Source: Aphrophora alni
Lineage: Eukaryota; Arthropoda; Insecta; Hemiptera; Aphrophoridae
Length of the DNA: 64,000 bases
Direction of reading: 5' to 3'
NCBI GenBank assembly: GCA_963513935.1
Contig: OY740774.1
Coordinates: 98,525,668 to 98,589,667, forward strand
The notes beneath the pieces were generated by a model that was not told the origin of the DNA, searched no databases, and worked only from the letters and a program-made list of their open reading frames with translations. The position numbers and the translations under genes are program-made. Positions 24,051 to 36,964 of this stretch are shown piece after piece (the first letter of the stretch is position 1; each line of letters opens with the position of its first letter).

Positions 24051-25125
24051 AGACTAAATGAATAAAGGTATGTCCCTGAGATTAATTAAAATATAAACCG
24101 AAGTTATTATATAAACTTCATTTATTTTATATATTAGAAACGATTACATATAGTCTAGTCATATGGGGTTCAAATTAAACAAAATTATATTTTATGTACA
24201 TATCTTTATTCGATCAATAGAAATAAATCTACAGACACGATTTAGGGTCTGTAGACGTATGGGGACAGTTTATTCTTATAAATTCGAAGTCTTTTAATTG
24301 GGAGTTTAAATTTTCCAGACAGGCGGGCGTGAAATTATAAGGGCCATTGGTTTTACTTAAGGACCTTAATAAAAATAAATCAATGAAAATACACTCCATC
24401 CTTTAATAGCTATTGAATTTTGTATGTCATATCTCACAGAAACATTTTTATATAAAGAGTAAAAAATGATCCGGAATATAAAATTATAATAAATAATTAA
24501 GGGGAAATAAGAAAGTTTTACCTTTGCCGTTTAAAATAAACAAAAACATTTGTTCTGAGTATACCTGTTAGAAAAGACTAAAAAATTGAAAGGGGAAATC
24601 AAAAAGTTGTCAAATATGACAAGTTCAGAAAGGTGTAAAATCAATGTACAAAACTTTACTTCCTCTATGACATATAGAAAACATAGACAATCTCCGAAAA
24701 GTTCTGGAAAACCCCGAAAAAATTATCAAAACTTTAAAGGTGTAAACGAACATCATAAATTTTAAAAAAATAATTAAAATCATACATGAAGTGTGATTTA
24801 AGTTAAACAATTTTTGTATTTAGACAATCTTTAGTAAAACGTAGAGAAGTTTGTCTATGAAAAAATAAAATGGTGATTTTAGAGATTCTAAACATGATGA
24901 ACAAATGTATAACATTTTTATTTACATTTTATTTATATTATTTAAACATTTCCATATTATAAAGTATTTGGATTACTTAAAGTATTTTTTATCATAACCA
25001 ATCAATACAAGACCGACTAACGATTACATATCTGTAAAATAAAATCAAAATTATTAGTGAAATTACAATAACAACTTCATAATAAATAAAATAATTTTTA
25101 TTTTAATCAAAAAACTTAATAATCA
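24051..25125. other. AT-rich DNA, nothing recognised (copy A)
   Basis: A 60-codon plus-strand frame exists in copy B (39,446-39,628, Lys/Ser/Asn-rich), but copy A has a TTTTAA stop and a one-base shift in the same place, so it is not a maintained gene. Confidence 0.5.
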
Positions 25126-25129
25126 GGGA

Positions 25130-25229
25130 CGATGTAGGTTTCGCCATCTACGGCATTGTCGAATGTAACTTAAAAACTGAAGCTTGTATGCTGCTTTCGA
25201 CAATGCCGTATCTGGCGAAACCTACGTCG
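25130..25229. mobile_element. Short fold-back, degenerate hammerhead-like core (copy A)
   Basis: A 34-bp inverted repeat (25,130-25,163 and 25,196-25,229) with two mismatches and a 32-bp loop. Each arm reads TCGACAATGCC, six bases, GGCGAAACC, a decayed version of CUGACGA-U-GCC, loop, GGC-GAAAC. Copy B counterpart: 39,967-40,066, with further changes. Confidence 0.6.
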
Positions 25230-25239
25230 GCACGGTTCA

Positions 25240-26160
25240 TTAAACTTTATTTATTAAAAGATTGAATTCAACCATCTACCTACGGTAGCATAATAACTTC
25301 ATTTAACATTATTAGAGCAGTTCTTGAATTCGTATGAATATATAAAATTATATTATACATTTCGTCAAAATTGATTCTGGTTTTTTTTTCACAATGTGAA
25401 TATAGAGCGATTCGTCGAATAGATTTTTACTTTTGACTGGACTATTTTTATACATTGTATCATTTAACAGTTTAGGTAATTAACTTTTTGCATCAAAATG
25501 CTGTGAGCTCAGTAGTATTTAATTTTCAGTAAACAAATTAACTTAAAATCATCATTACTAAATAGATTACAATATACAAAGAGTTATGCTTACAGTATAA
25601 CGTAATTTGTATACCGTAAGCGGAAAATTATCAATAATTTATGTATTTTAATTCTTGACAATAGAAGAGAAAATATAAATCAGCCATATATTGTAATTTA
25701 ACTAACGCCAGCATGGACCCTTCCAGTGCTGAGATGATTGGACGAAATTGAACCTAATTAGACGAATTTCCCTCTCAAGATTATTAAATTACTGCTAGTG
25801 ATCACTTCAAGCAGTTAAAATAATTGCCCTCTTGTTGTTTTTTCCCCCCACATTAAGAGATGATTACTCATTATATATTAAATACGTATAATTGTGACAT
25901 ATGCGTGTGATTATATTAGTTATAGCCTGTATTTAATTTATGTATTTATTATACATAGAGATTTGGAGAGGAGGAGGGGAATTGGTAATATGTTCAATAG
26001 GTATAAAAAACAAGTTCCTTACACATGTCCGGAAATGCTTCATTTTGTGTCGGTTTGTGTTGTTCTTAAATATATCATCTAAAGAAGTTTAAATATCTAG
26101 CCAATATATTTATACATATATAACTCACCTAGAAGGTGGTGGAGGAATGTGGCTCAATTC
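25240..26160. other. AT-rich DNA, nothing recognised (copy A)
   Basis: No gene or repeat recognised. Copy B equivalent about 40,080-40,990. Confidence 0.5.
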
Positions 26161-26165
26161 GTTAA

Positions 26166-26167
26166 TA

Positions 26168-26250
<83 letters not shown>
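26166..26250. repeat. (TA)n microsatellite, copy A only
   Basis: About 85 bp of TA with one CA interruption. Copy B has only GTATATGTGTAG in the same place (about 40,996-41,008), so the tract grew or shrank after the duplication. Confidence 0.95.
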
Positions 26251-26251
<1 letters not shown>

Positions 26252-26388
26252 TGTAGATTGCCATAGTTTAGACTTGTAAAATATCGAAGATTGCGTAAAT
26301 TCGAGCTAGGTTTTCCGTATGTAGTGGAAGTCCCACCAATCTTCATTAGTCCAACTTGTATAATGATAAAAAAAGAAGAAGAAAACAT

Positions 26389-28375
26389 GACTCAACGTGA
26401 CTACAACAGTCTATAATTTTGTATAACAGAATTCCAAAGGGCTCCCAGGAACTTAATAACTAGAAAAGTATTAATTCGTAAATATAAATCATAACGTGAC
26501 TACAACAGTCTGTAATTTTGTATAAAAAGTTTCCAAAAGGCTCTCATATGACATTATTAGGAACTTAATAACTAGAAAAGTATTAATTTGTAAAAATGAA
26601 CCATAACGTGACTACAACAGTCTATAATTTTGTATAAAAAGTTTCTAAAAGGCTCTCATCTGACATTATTAGGAACTTAATAACTAGGAAAGTATTAATT
26701 TGTAAAAATGAACCATAACGTGACTACAACAGTCTATAATTTTGTATAAAAAGTTTCTAAAAGGCTCTCATCTGACATTATTAGGAACTTAATAACTAGG
26801 AAAGTATTAATTTGTAAAAATGAATCATAACGTGACTACAACAGTCTATAATTTTGTATAAAAAGTTTCTAAAAGGCTCTCATCTGACATTATTAGGAAC
26901 TTAATAACTAGAAAAGTATTAATTTGTAAAAATGAACCATAACGTGACTACAACAGTCTATAATTTTGTATAAAAAGTTTCTAAAAGGCTCTCATCTGAC
27001 ATTATTAGGAACTGAATAACTAGGAAAGTATTAATTTGTAAAAATGAACCATAACGTGACTACAACAGTCTATAATTTTGTATAAAAAGTTTCTAAAAGG
27101 CTCTCATCTGACATTATTAGGAACTGAATAACTAGGAAAGTATTAATTTGTAAAAATGAATCATAACGTGACTACAACAGTCTATAATTTTGTATAAAAA
27201 GTTTCTAAAAGGCTCTCATCTGACATTATTAGGAACTGAATAACTAGGAAAGTATTAATTTGTAAAAATGAATCATAACGTGACTACAACAGTCTATAAT
27301 TTTGTATAAAAAGTTTCTAAAAGGCTCTCATCTGACATTATTAGGAACTGAATAACTAGGAAAGTATTAATTTGTAAAAATGAACCATAACGTGACTACA
27401 ACAGTCTATAATTTTGTATAAAAAGTTTCTAAAAGGCTCTCATCTGACATTATTAGGAACTGAATAACTAGGAAAGTATTAATTTGTAAAAATGAATCAT
27501 AACGTGACTACAACAGTCTATAATTTTGTATAAAAAGTTTCTAAAAGGCTCTCATCTGACATTATTAGGAACTGAATAACTAGGAAAGTATTAATTTGTA
27601 AAAATGAATCATAACGTGACTACAACAGTCTATAATTTTGTATAAAAAGTTTCTAAAAGGCTCTCATCTGACATTATTAGGAACTGAATAACTAGGAAAG
27701 TATTAATTTGTAAAAATGAACCATAACGTGACTACAACAGTCTATAATTTTGTATAAAAAGTTTCTAAAAGGCTCTCATCTGACATTATTAGGAACTGAA
27801 TAACTAGGAAAGTATTAATTTGTAAAAATGAATCATAACGTGACTACAACAGTCTATAATTTTGCATAAAAGAATTCCAAAGGGCTCCAATATGACGTTT
27901 TTAGGAACTTAACTAGAAAAGTAATAATTAGAAAACTATAATCATAATTTGACTACAACAGACTATAATTTTGTACTAAATGTTTCCACAGGGCACCCAT
28001 AGGATATTTTGACACGAAATAACTAGAAAAGTATTAATTAGAAAACATTAATCATAATTTGACTACAACAGACTATAATTTAGTACAAAATGTTTCCACA
28101 GGGCACCCATAGGATATTTTGACACCTAATAACTAGAAAAGTATTAATTAGAAAACAATAATCATAATTTGAGTACAACTGACTATAATTTTGTACTAAA
28201 TGTTTCCACAGGGCACCCATAGGATATTTTGATACCTAATAACTAGAAAAGTATTAATTGGAAAACATTAATCATAACGTGACTACAACAAACTATAATT
28301 TTGTACAAAATGTTTCCACAAGGCTCCCATTTCACATTTTTGTAACTAAATAACTAGAAAAGTATTAATTTGAAA
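26389..28375 (+). repeat. 112-bp satellite, 18 units (copy A)
   Basis: Each unit starts near ATAACGTGACTACAACAG. Unit starts: about 26,392, 26,491, 26,603, 26,715, 26,827, 26,939, 27,051, 27,163, 27,275, 27,387, 27,499, 27,611, 27,723, 27,835, 27,944, 28,054, 28,164, 28,274. Internal units are exactly 112 bp apart and almost identical; the last four are 109-110 bp and diverged (ATAATTTGACTAC), and the first is about 99 bp. Divergence at the edges with identity in the middle is the pattern of unequal exchange. No conserved reading frame. Confidence 0.97.
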
Positions 28376-29039
28376 TCAATTTACAATTCACTGCTCTTTT
28401 GATGATGATAGTAATATTGATTATGGTTGTTGTAACCTGAATAACATCCGAGAGTTTGTTAAAAAGAAACAATCATTGATAGTTTAAAAAAATGTTTATC
28501 TATAAGATAAAATTTCAAGCTAGACATAAAATAAAAATTAAAAATTCTGATTTTTATAAAATCTGCTTTAATGATTTTGATTAAATTGTGTTAAAATGTA
28601 TTCTTTATGCGCCTGAATATATTGGTCGCCATTACCCTAACATTTCTTCTCGTATACCGGTTTTGGTATAGATAATAAAGCAAATTGTCTGTGGAGTTAT
28701 AAAAAAACAATTTATTTTAGTTGCTTACAGATTTTGTTCAAAGTTTGGTTAAATTTTATGACTCATATCCAATCCCGATAACCAAATTTCAAGTTACAAC
28801 GGTTTAGAGATAATTGGGAAATAATGGAAATGAATCTTGATTGTCGTGTATATATATATATATATATATATCGTTATATCTCGGGACAACTTGTTAAATA
28901 TGCAAAATTTGTGAGTAATTCACATATAACAGAAACATAAAATTACAAGTTATAAACTAGTTTTGTTCAAGCGTAACTTCTAAAAACCCAAACAGAGAAT
29001 TTATTATTAGTCACAATCTGTTCCAAGAAATTGGCTCGT

Positions 29040-30020
29040 GAATTATTGGTAAAACAAAAACACGAATATGTTGCAGATATAAAAGGAGCAATTGATCTAC
29101 CGATTTCGATCACAATTTAGTAAAATATGAATAATAATGGTCTAAACACGTGCAAAATAGCAAGCCATACAAAAAATATTACATTTCAGAAATGACTGCC
29201 CAAATAGAAAAAATAATCTAGGTTGCCTGCTTAGCCAATGAGATAAATCTAAATTCAAACAAGAACGCGTTTATGACACAAGCGAAATAAATAAAAACCT
29301 TATATATAATAATTAACAAATATCCATAGAAATGGTGATAAGGATAAAATAACCTTTTTTAATTCTTATAGGAAATAAATGGGGAGAATTCAATAATAAA
29401 GAAAATTACTTTTATTTTTCTTCTTTACAAGTATATTTTTTGGAAGATAGAGACGAATTTTATTTTTGAAATTTAGGTGAGGGGGAGGTGTGTACGAGAA
29501 AGTCATTGAAAAGTGTTTTCATGTCTATTTACTTCTTAAAATATAAATATTGTTTAGATAGTGAAATGATGAATCAAAACATCAATGTTGAGATTTTGGT
29601 GGCAATCGAGGTATCTCGAGCCCCCAAAAATGTAGTCAACTTCAGACCAAACTTGTGAACCAATTTTTATGAATTTGATTTGTGAGATAATTAGGAACCG
29701 TGAATTTAAGATTAGATACGTTGGTTTAGGTTTTAAGTTTTCATATTTAAAGAAAGTTTTATTAAACACTTGCGCTGTCTCGTTTATAACATATGACAGT
29801 TATTTTACCCTTTTAAATTATAACTTCAAAATTGTGATTTTTTGAGAGATGGTAACCATTAAGTTTCTTATTACCTTTAAAGCCTATACATAAAGATTTC
29901 ATTAAAATCGTTATAGCCAATTAGATAAAATTATAATTTTTAGTTTAGGATATATGGCGGATAACATTTAAATTTTGATTCGATGGTAATATTTGTTTTT
30001 TGATAGGATTACTTACATTG
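29040..30020. other. Near-identical part of copy B, nothing coding
   Basis: Counterpart of about 14,150-15,115. Only a few base differences per kilobase separate it from copy A. The 71-codon minus-strand frame present in both copies (14,664-14,879 and 29,554-29,769) shows no recognisable motif; its identity reflects overall similarity of this part. Confidence 0.6.
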
Positions 30021-30028
30021 TTTGTCTC

Positions 30029-30258
30029 TGTTGTTTAAAACAAAACATCATCACTTTATAAAAATAAGGAAGAAATGAACATAAAATAAAGATATCGATC
30101 ACTCCAATACTGTAGGAAAAGAGTTGAACAATTGATACCTCAGAGTAAAAAAAAAAAGTTTTCTAACCAAAGAGAACATAAAAAAACGTGTAGATACAGT
30201 TAGGATCCCTTGGGATTGTCACACCCTTACTATAATGAGAGTCCCGAAGGGGAAGTGT
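30029..30258 (+). repeat. SINE-like copy 2 (duplication copy B)
   Basis: Counterpart of 15,133-15,370 with a shorter A-run and a few substitutions. Confidence 0.7.
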
Positions 30259-31862
30259 AAAAAAGATTGTGCGCTGTTTTTTGTTTGATCCATTGTTAGA
30301 ATAATCAACAAAACACTGCACGTTCCTCACAAAATTCGTTAAGAAAAATATATCTCTGTAACAAAACCTACAGATCACAACAATCGTATCGCCATTACAA
30401 AGAAAATATAAAATGAAATCTTACTCTCAAAATAATTGAATGTAAGGTTTAAGAAAACACGATATCTTTCTTGAAAGCCTGGCGAATAGGTTCTATTTAC
30501 AACAATATATCAAAGGTTTCAAATATCCTAAAATACTGTAGGGTAGATTATAACATATAAATATCGCTTTTTACAGCGGTTTCACTGTTAAGTTTTGACG
30601 TTGATTGAAATTTGTTTTTGAGTATGTGTATGTCAGAAAGTTTGAGTAATTTTTAACCGGACAGGAGTTTATCATTAGCAAGATAAAACTTACAGGGCTA
30701 ATTGTAGTTTGAGTTCTGGGTCAGAGGAACACATGACTTACTTAGTCCTTTCGTCTATGAAGTTTATCTCTACAATCTTTTATCATTTATGGTTCTGCAA
30801 ACAAGATGTAAATGATCCTTACAGCATCTGAAAATTTCCAGTCACCCTTCGAAGTGAAAAATTTATACTGATGTAAATAGGCGGGAATTTGTTTTTAACA
30901 TTTAAACTGTCATTTGTCGAAAATACAAATTCGATCTACTTATGCTTTCATGTAAGAAGAAGGATCAAACTAGATCCTTCGAAACTGCCACGCCGATAAA
31001 TGAATGATTGAATGTCATTTCAGAGGATATCAGTTTAACAGCATGTATGATCTCCCAATTTGACATTTTGTTAAGAAAAAAATTAAGACCATTTAACAAG
31101 AAAAGTAGGATTTTGGGATTCCATTTTTATCGTATCTGGAGTGTTACATCCAGATATTAAATTGAAAAGGGTGTTCTTGTAGCTATGGGAAACTATCCTT
31201 AAACGGAAGAGGTACGTTATTACAAGTAGTAAATTCTGTTTCAAAACAATATCCATTTGGTACAGTCACTAAGAATGGCGAGTGGTGTAAAGTGACTTTT
31301 GGATCACACGTTATAAGACCTAATAAGTTTCTTAGGATTAAAATGTTACTCGGCTGTTGTTTACCTTCATCCGATTATAATCCTGTTACTAACTAAACCC
31401 AACATGGACGACATGCAATAATGTCACAGGTTAATAATTGAATATTCCATCTTGGAAACTGATCTAATATGGTCGTGGTGTGTTTATAAGAATTTTACTA
31501 AGACGATGTGACGACTAAATATGTACTACTTTATACATACTATATCCAAAAGTCTAGTGACAATTAAAAAGAGAAATTGGTGGCTTTTTTTAATTTACCC
31601 AAAATAAGATAAGTAATTTGGGTAAAAACGTCTTCTTCGATTGACCCAAATTAAATACGTTTTTCCATTCAGACACTTAAATAGGTATTGAATTAATTTA
31701 ATTTGATTGAACAAAAGCGTTTATTAAAATAATAAAATTATTTTTCAGTTGATTTAGTTTCACAGAAAAAATATTTTTGCTGTTTTTATGATTCAGTAAA
31801 CGTAAAAAAAATAATAAATTGGACAAATACAGGGTTCCTTAATGCAGAGTAGATCCTCTTCT

Positions 31863-32380
31863 ACTGTTGATGACTGTCCGTATCCTTCAGGATGATGTGG
31901 CGAACCCCGTATCGTGTGAGCGCACGGCAGTGCAGTTGGAGGATCTCGTGGAAATCTACAGCCTTTTGGACACGTGCCGTATTAGTAGTGAGATTTTTTG
32001 AAGCTTATTCAATGGGATTCAGCTCTAGACAGACCAAAACTTAAAATCGAAAACCAGACCTGCAATGTGTGGAGTGGAGTTGTACATGAGGCGGAAATGA
32101 TGAACTCTAGCACCAGCATGTACGCACCACAGGTTCAAGAATGGTTTCTCAGTACATTCGTACCCATTCGAGGTCAGTTCTTTCATCGACGATGAAAGCA
32201 TCCCAATCGTACCGCCTCTGTACGTGTAAATCGTTTGAGGAGGGGTGGGGGGTTGAGTCTTTCTTTGTTCCCAGATCGCCTACACAATCTTACATTTTTT
32301 GTTTTGGATGTAAACCACATTTCTTAGACTCAGTACACGTCAAAACAGATAGTTTCATAAAATCAAGTATTTTGTTTTAA
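31863..32380 (+). other. GC-richer block, frame broken (copy B)
   Basis: Counterpart of 16,977-17,453. Loss of one T after GTAGTGAGA truncates the frame, and a small internal deletion near 32,160 changes the later part. Two overlapping shorter frames (65 and 79 codons) result. Confidence 0.4.
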
Positions 32381-32990
32381 TACGTATCAGAAGTACACGT
32401 GACGAGGGGAAAATTAAAAAGCAAATTAATGAAATAAAATAATAATGAATACTCTGAAAGTTAAAAACTTATTATTATATTAAATAAAATTGATACAAGT
32501 CTTGCATTACTGTTCATGACATTCTAATTTTCTCTCTGAATGTAATTACATTTAAGTAGCTATTGAATAATGACTCAAATTATGAACCAATACTAATTAT
32601 TAAAGTGCAATCAGAAACCTTGTAGCTTGTGCAAGACCTCTTACGATCACTGATTAATTGCTACGAGCATTGGAGTGTCTTACATAATCAATAACGTTAT
32701 TAGTTGCAATATCATCTCTTTGTTCACGGTGTGAAATGTTATAGTAAAGAGAAGGTTCAAGGTTTAGGTGTTTTGATATAGAATGGACTAGAATAGTAAA
32801 TAGGGCTCTGAAACGTTGAATTTAGTTTTTGGTCTGATATAATGTCATTGAAATAAATGATAACAAATTTTAACATTTAAAAGATGAATAGATTTGTACA
32901 TTGCTAATACAGTACCTGGAAAATCGCTCTGAAGAAATTAAAATATTACTTCTGGTAACCTTAATTTTAATTTTAGAAACATGAATTCAA

Positions 32991-33032
<42 letters not shown>

Positions 33033-34003
33033 GTGTTTCAAAAGTATGGGACCCATTCCGTAATTTTTAGACAATGAAAAGTAGCCTAATGGGCGTTTTT
33101 TATTTTCTAGGTTTATCACTTGAAAACGAAAGTTGATTAATACTCTCGAAACGTGGTGTATCAGTTTTTATATTCACAAATGGTGGCAAATGTTTTCTTA
33201 AACAACATCTTTGAAATGTTTTAAAAATCAAATTTGTGCTTGCTTCTACAAATTTCGATTAAAAATCTTAGATAATAAATAAAAATTAAGTCATGAATGT
33301 TGACAAATGAAGTGCTTTCTAAGTTTGAACTTCGAAAGTGGTTTTCTTCTGTAACTGTCAGTAGTTTTGCACGAATATTTCAGATTGACCGGAATATGTA
33401 CAATTGTCAGAAGATGTTTAAAACAATATTTGTACCTTATTAACACTGTCAACCATATCCTAGGAGTTTAATTGATTAATAGTTAAATTAATTTGTAATA
33501 CTTGCCCAACATTCTAAGGCTTATGCCCCAACTTGCCCTCACTTGTGGCTGTGCCACGGTTACTACTTTTATATGACAGAAAATAAAAGAAGTAGGTAAA
33601 CAGAATTCATACAAACAGTGAACAAAACAAATATTATTTTCCAAACGATTCACTGAGAATTTTTTTGAATGAGGAAAGAACAAGTGTAAATAATAATACA
33701 GAGGAAAAAAAGTTTTTCACCTGAAAAATGAAGGAAAGAATAGTAGAAAATAAACTCGTTGGACATTTTCAACAGATGAAATATTTGTATATTTTGTAAC
33801 TACAGTGTCAGATACGTTTTCAAAGGATTGTATGTCGCCTTTTATGAGCGTTGCTTTAATCACCCTGTCAAACACGTTGCTAGCTAAGCACCTTTAGTGT
33901 TTATTTCACTGACATCATATCATAAAGTCATGTTGATGATTATTTTTACTAAAAGTATATAAAGTTCTGTATGACTTTTTAATTCATAAGAAATCTAAAT
34001 CCT

Positions 34004-34225
34004 CAGAGGGCTCAATTATAGTGCATACGTATATGGATCCAAGTTGGATCTACTTTTTTCCCATGTAGTCTTGGGTTAGATCCCCCTCTTTTATCTTCCC
34101 TATCAGGTCTAACTCTTGTTCTCTTTCTACACTGATGCTATTAGAGTATTTGAGAATTGGAAACTTTATTTTTTTCAAAAAGTCATGATGACCGAGAGGT
34201 GTTTCCTCGTCTTGAACAACAAGAA
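34004..34225 (-). repeat. SINE-like copy 3 (copy B)
   Basis: Counterpart of 19,112-19,335; here TAGATCCCCCTC and CTATCAGGTCTAACTC are preserved closer to the family consensus than in copy A. Confidence 0.65.
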
Positions 34226-34560
34226 AAAACCCAAAAACTTAAGCCACTAGCTTAATGCAATATATTATACAAATGTCAAAATCAACGTCTCTCTGTCTGT
34301 ATGTATTTAATTCGAATACAGCGTATCCGATTTTCATGCAGTTTTTTTTGAGATAAACATTACGTACATTTTTATTATAGCTGCGTCTACAGACAAAATG
34401 TTTTATCTATTAAATACAACATATTCACCATTTAGCTAAAGGACTGACAAGATAGGATAACAATAATTTGTATTGTGATTGTAATTTACTAAATATTTAT
34501 ATCAAATTGGCAGTAAATAAACATCATGTTTGGTGTAGCTTCCCGGATTGTGTATTCAAC

Positions 34561-34914
34561 GAGTATAATATAGGTTTATTTACCTTAATTTTTATGTCAG
34601 GCAATTAAGTTTTATCTTTAAGGATAACCGGTTTCGACGGCGAAACCGTCATCGTCAGTACCAAAACATCGTGAAGTCGTTCAGGCATAGGAAAACGTTA
34701 TAATTAAAAAAAAATTGATTAGTATTTTTTCACGTGTTATAGTACTCAACAATAATGACCAGTTTTAATTGGACGACGCTTTCATATGGCTGAACGACGA
34801 TGTTTTGGATCTGAAGATGGCGGTTTCACCGTCGAAACCGGTTATCCACAAGGATAAAATTTCAATTATCTGACAGAAAAATTAAGGTAATTAACCTATA
34901 ATATATTCGGTAAA
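34561..34914. mobile_element. Fold-back element with hammerhead-like arms (copy B)
   Basis: Counterpart of 19,671-20,034, with about the same arms. The right-arm motif is the better preserved one and is annotated next. In the left arm (minus strand) the stem I strand has changed to UGGUA and no longer pairs with AUCC. Confidence 0.75.
34806..34848 (+). ncRNA. Hammerhead-like motif, plus strand (copy B right arm)
   Basis: UGGAU (34,806-10), CUGAAGA (34,811-17), extra U, stem II GGCGGU-UUC-ACCGUC (one G-U), GAAA, palindrome ACCGGU, U at the cleavage position (34,843), AUCCA (34,844-48) pairing perfectly with UGGAU. Compared with copy A, stem I is fully Watson-Crick here. Confidence 0.5.
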
Positions 34915-35927
34915 TATTATATTACGTAACAGGAAAAAAGAAAACACTGATAACATCCACAATTTTTGTTACAGTTTTCAATCTTTATATGTCATTGACG
35001 AGTGAATAATTGATAAATAATAATTCTATTAACTTAGTGATGATTCAATTTGTAACAGTTGATACATTTGATATTGGACTTTTAAATTGAATTAGGTTTC
35101 AGTTGGACACATTTTTATGTGATTGAATGGGTTTCATAGTTAATTCTTTTTGTGAAGTTCAGATAACTTCATTATCTCTTCCATTTGAGAAAGAAAATGT
35201 AATTATAATAAGTCCTCTAAAATGGGAGATGTATTTACAAAAAACTTGTTCATTAACAATATTTTCACTCGGTTTAAAAAAATGTTAATATTTTATAATT
35301 TTCTAGAAAAAGTGAGTCGTAAATCTTTGTTCTGAGTGGCGGAAATGGTAGAATTGTCTAATGTAAATGTGTGATTGTTTGTGAATAGGGATTGAGTCTT
35401 ACAAAAATGTTTTCACCATGTTTGAACTCCGTAAATGCCATCACAATCATTAACTTCAACTTGTATACTCCGGATTTGTCAATTTTGTTGTATTTGTCTT
35501 CAACGATGTATTGTATAGAAAGCTGGTTCTATATCTGTAAGTAGAGCTTTTCTAGGTTTTGGTGTTAATTGTCCTACATAAAAAATTCTCCTAAATTTGA
35601 AATCTGATTTTAGGAAGAGCTGTTAGAGTAAGTTAAATGAAGATTCTCCCTGTACAAACTGTTCTTGAGAACTGTGGATTATAAACAAAAAATGTGGATT
35701 ATAACAGTATTTTCTTTTTTCTCGTTACATAACGTTTGACTTTCACTTGGTAAAAGTGTTAAATTAAATATATATAACACTGTACCCAAATGTATACAAA
35801 CTACCTAATCTGAAAACGGATGATAACGCAATCATTGGAAGCCCAATTCGTTAGATTGAAATCAATCTAAATAATGACCACATTATATTTTAATCCAATC
35901 ATGCATGTATACAAGGTACATTATTAT

Positions 35928-36125
35928 TCCCTTGTTGTTTAAAGCCGAAAAAACGTCATCATCGTCTTATAAAACAAATGATGAAAAGAACATAATATAT
36001 AAAGAACCCCGGCGCTCGAATACTTCATTAGCAGAGTCTGAAAAGAACAAGAGTTGGTCAAGAAAGAGACGAAAAAGAGGGATCAAACGTAAGAATACGT
36101 AAAAAAATGTGTAGATCAAACTAGG
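35928..36125 (+). repeat. SINE-like copy 4 (copy B)
   Basis: Counterpart of 21,048-21,251, with landmark CTCGAATACTTCATTAGCAG. Confidence 0.7.
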
Positions 36126-36605
36126 TAGCTAAGCTTGTATTCACTTTATTTGAGCCCTTTAAGGTACAAGGTATACTAAAGTTATCAAGTTTTAGAGGAA
36201 ATAAAACAACGTGACTGTTATGCAAATAATAATAATAATTTCATATACCTGTAACCCTTTATTGGGAGGCAAGAACCAAGATGGCGTGAGCCAAAAGGAG
36301 CCATTGGAAGAAGAAGATATACCTGTAAATATTATCAAAAACATTTCTTATAAATGAAAACAACGAGATTGTGTTTTTTTCTGATCGGGTAAAAAGTCAT
36401 GCAAGTTTTGAAAAAAAACTAGTTTTACTACATTTTTTATTAGAAGTTTATTTTGTACGATTACCTATTATAATACCTCTTTATGTTTAATACTTCGGTA
36501 TTAGTACTACAATATTTCAAAGTTTTAAAAAACAGTTTGAATTTACTTTGTTGTTCGACGTTTTTAATAGTAAATTTCATCGTTGTCTCATTCATTTTTC
36601 CTTTC

Positions 36606-36850
36606 TTGTTAAAGGATAAAAACCTGTTCATCACTGTTTTATAAAAATAAGGAAGAAAGGAACGTGAAATACAGAACCTTAGCCCTTGAATACTCTAATA
36701 GCGTCAGGGTCGAGAGAGAGAGAACAATAGTTGATCAAGAGGGACCTGATAGGAAAGGTGAAAGAAAGGGATCTAACCCTAGACTACATTGAAAAGTTGT
36801 AGAATCATGTAGGACTACTCTGGATGCCACGTCCGTATAGAGAACCCCTA
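36606..36850 (+). repeat. SINE-like copy 5 (copy B)
   Basis: Counterpart of 21,740-21,971. It keeps GACTACATTGAAAAGTTGTAG, which is deleted in copy A, and a longer GAGAGAGAGA run. Confidence 0.75.
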
Positions 36851-36964
36851 AATGTTTGTCTACTTCATATTATTACATGTAATGAGTTTTAATACACATT
36901 TTTTCTAGTTGGACCACCCCGCCCATGTTTTGGAACTGTGTAGTGATAGTTTTAAGTGACAGCA

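Larger units (their letters stand above)
13581..28486 (+). repeat. Tandem segmental duplication, copy A (about 14.9 kb)
   Basis: From TTTAGAAAAATGTTTATC at 13,581 the sequence recurs from TTTAAAAAAATGTTTATC at 28,483, in the same orientation and nearly base for base. The unit ends at AATCATTGATAGTTTA (28,471-28,486), where copy B begins directly. Ordered landmarks present in both copies: (TA)n, a SINE-like copy, a GC-richer block, a second (TA)n, a fold-back element, further SINE-like copies, a LINE fragment, a second fold-back, and the 112-bp satellite. No intact gene is carried. Confidence 0.97.

Noticed and set aside
26389..28375. Possible CRISPR-like array
   Set aside because: Units are contiguous 112-bp repeats without unique spacers, in an animal-type sequence.
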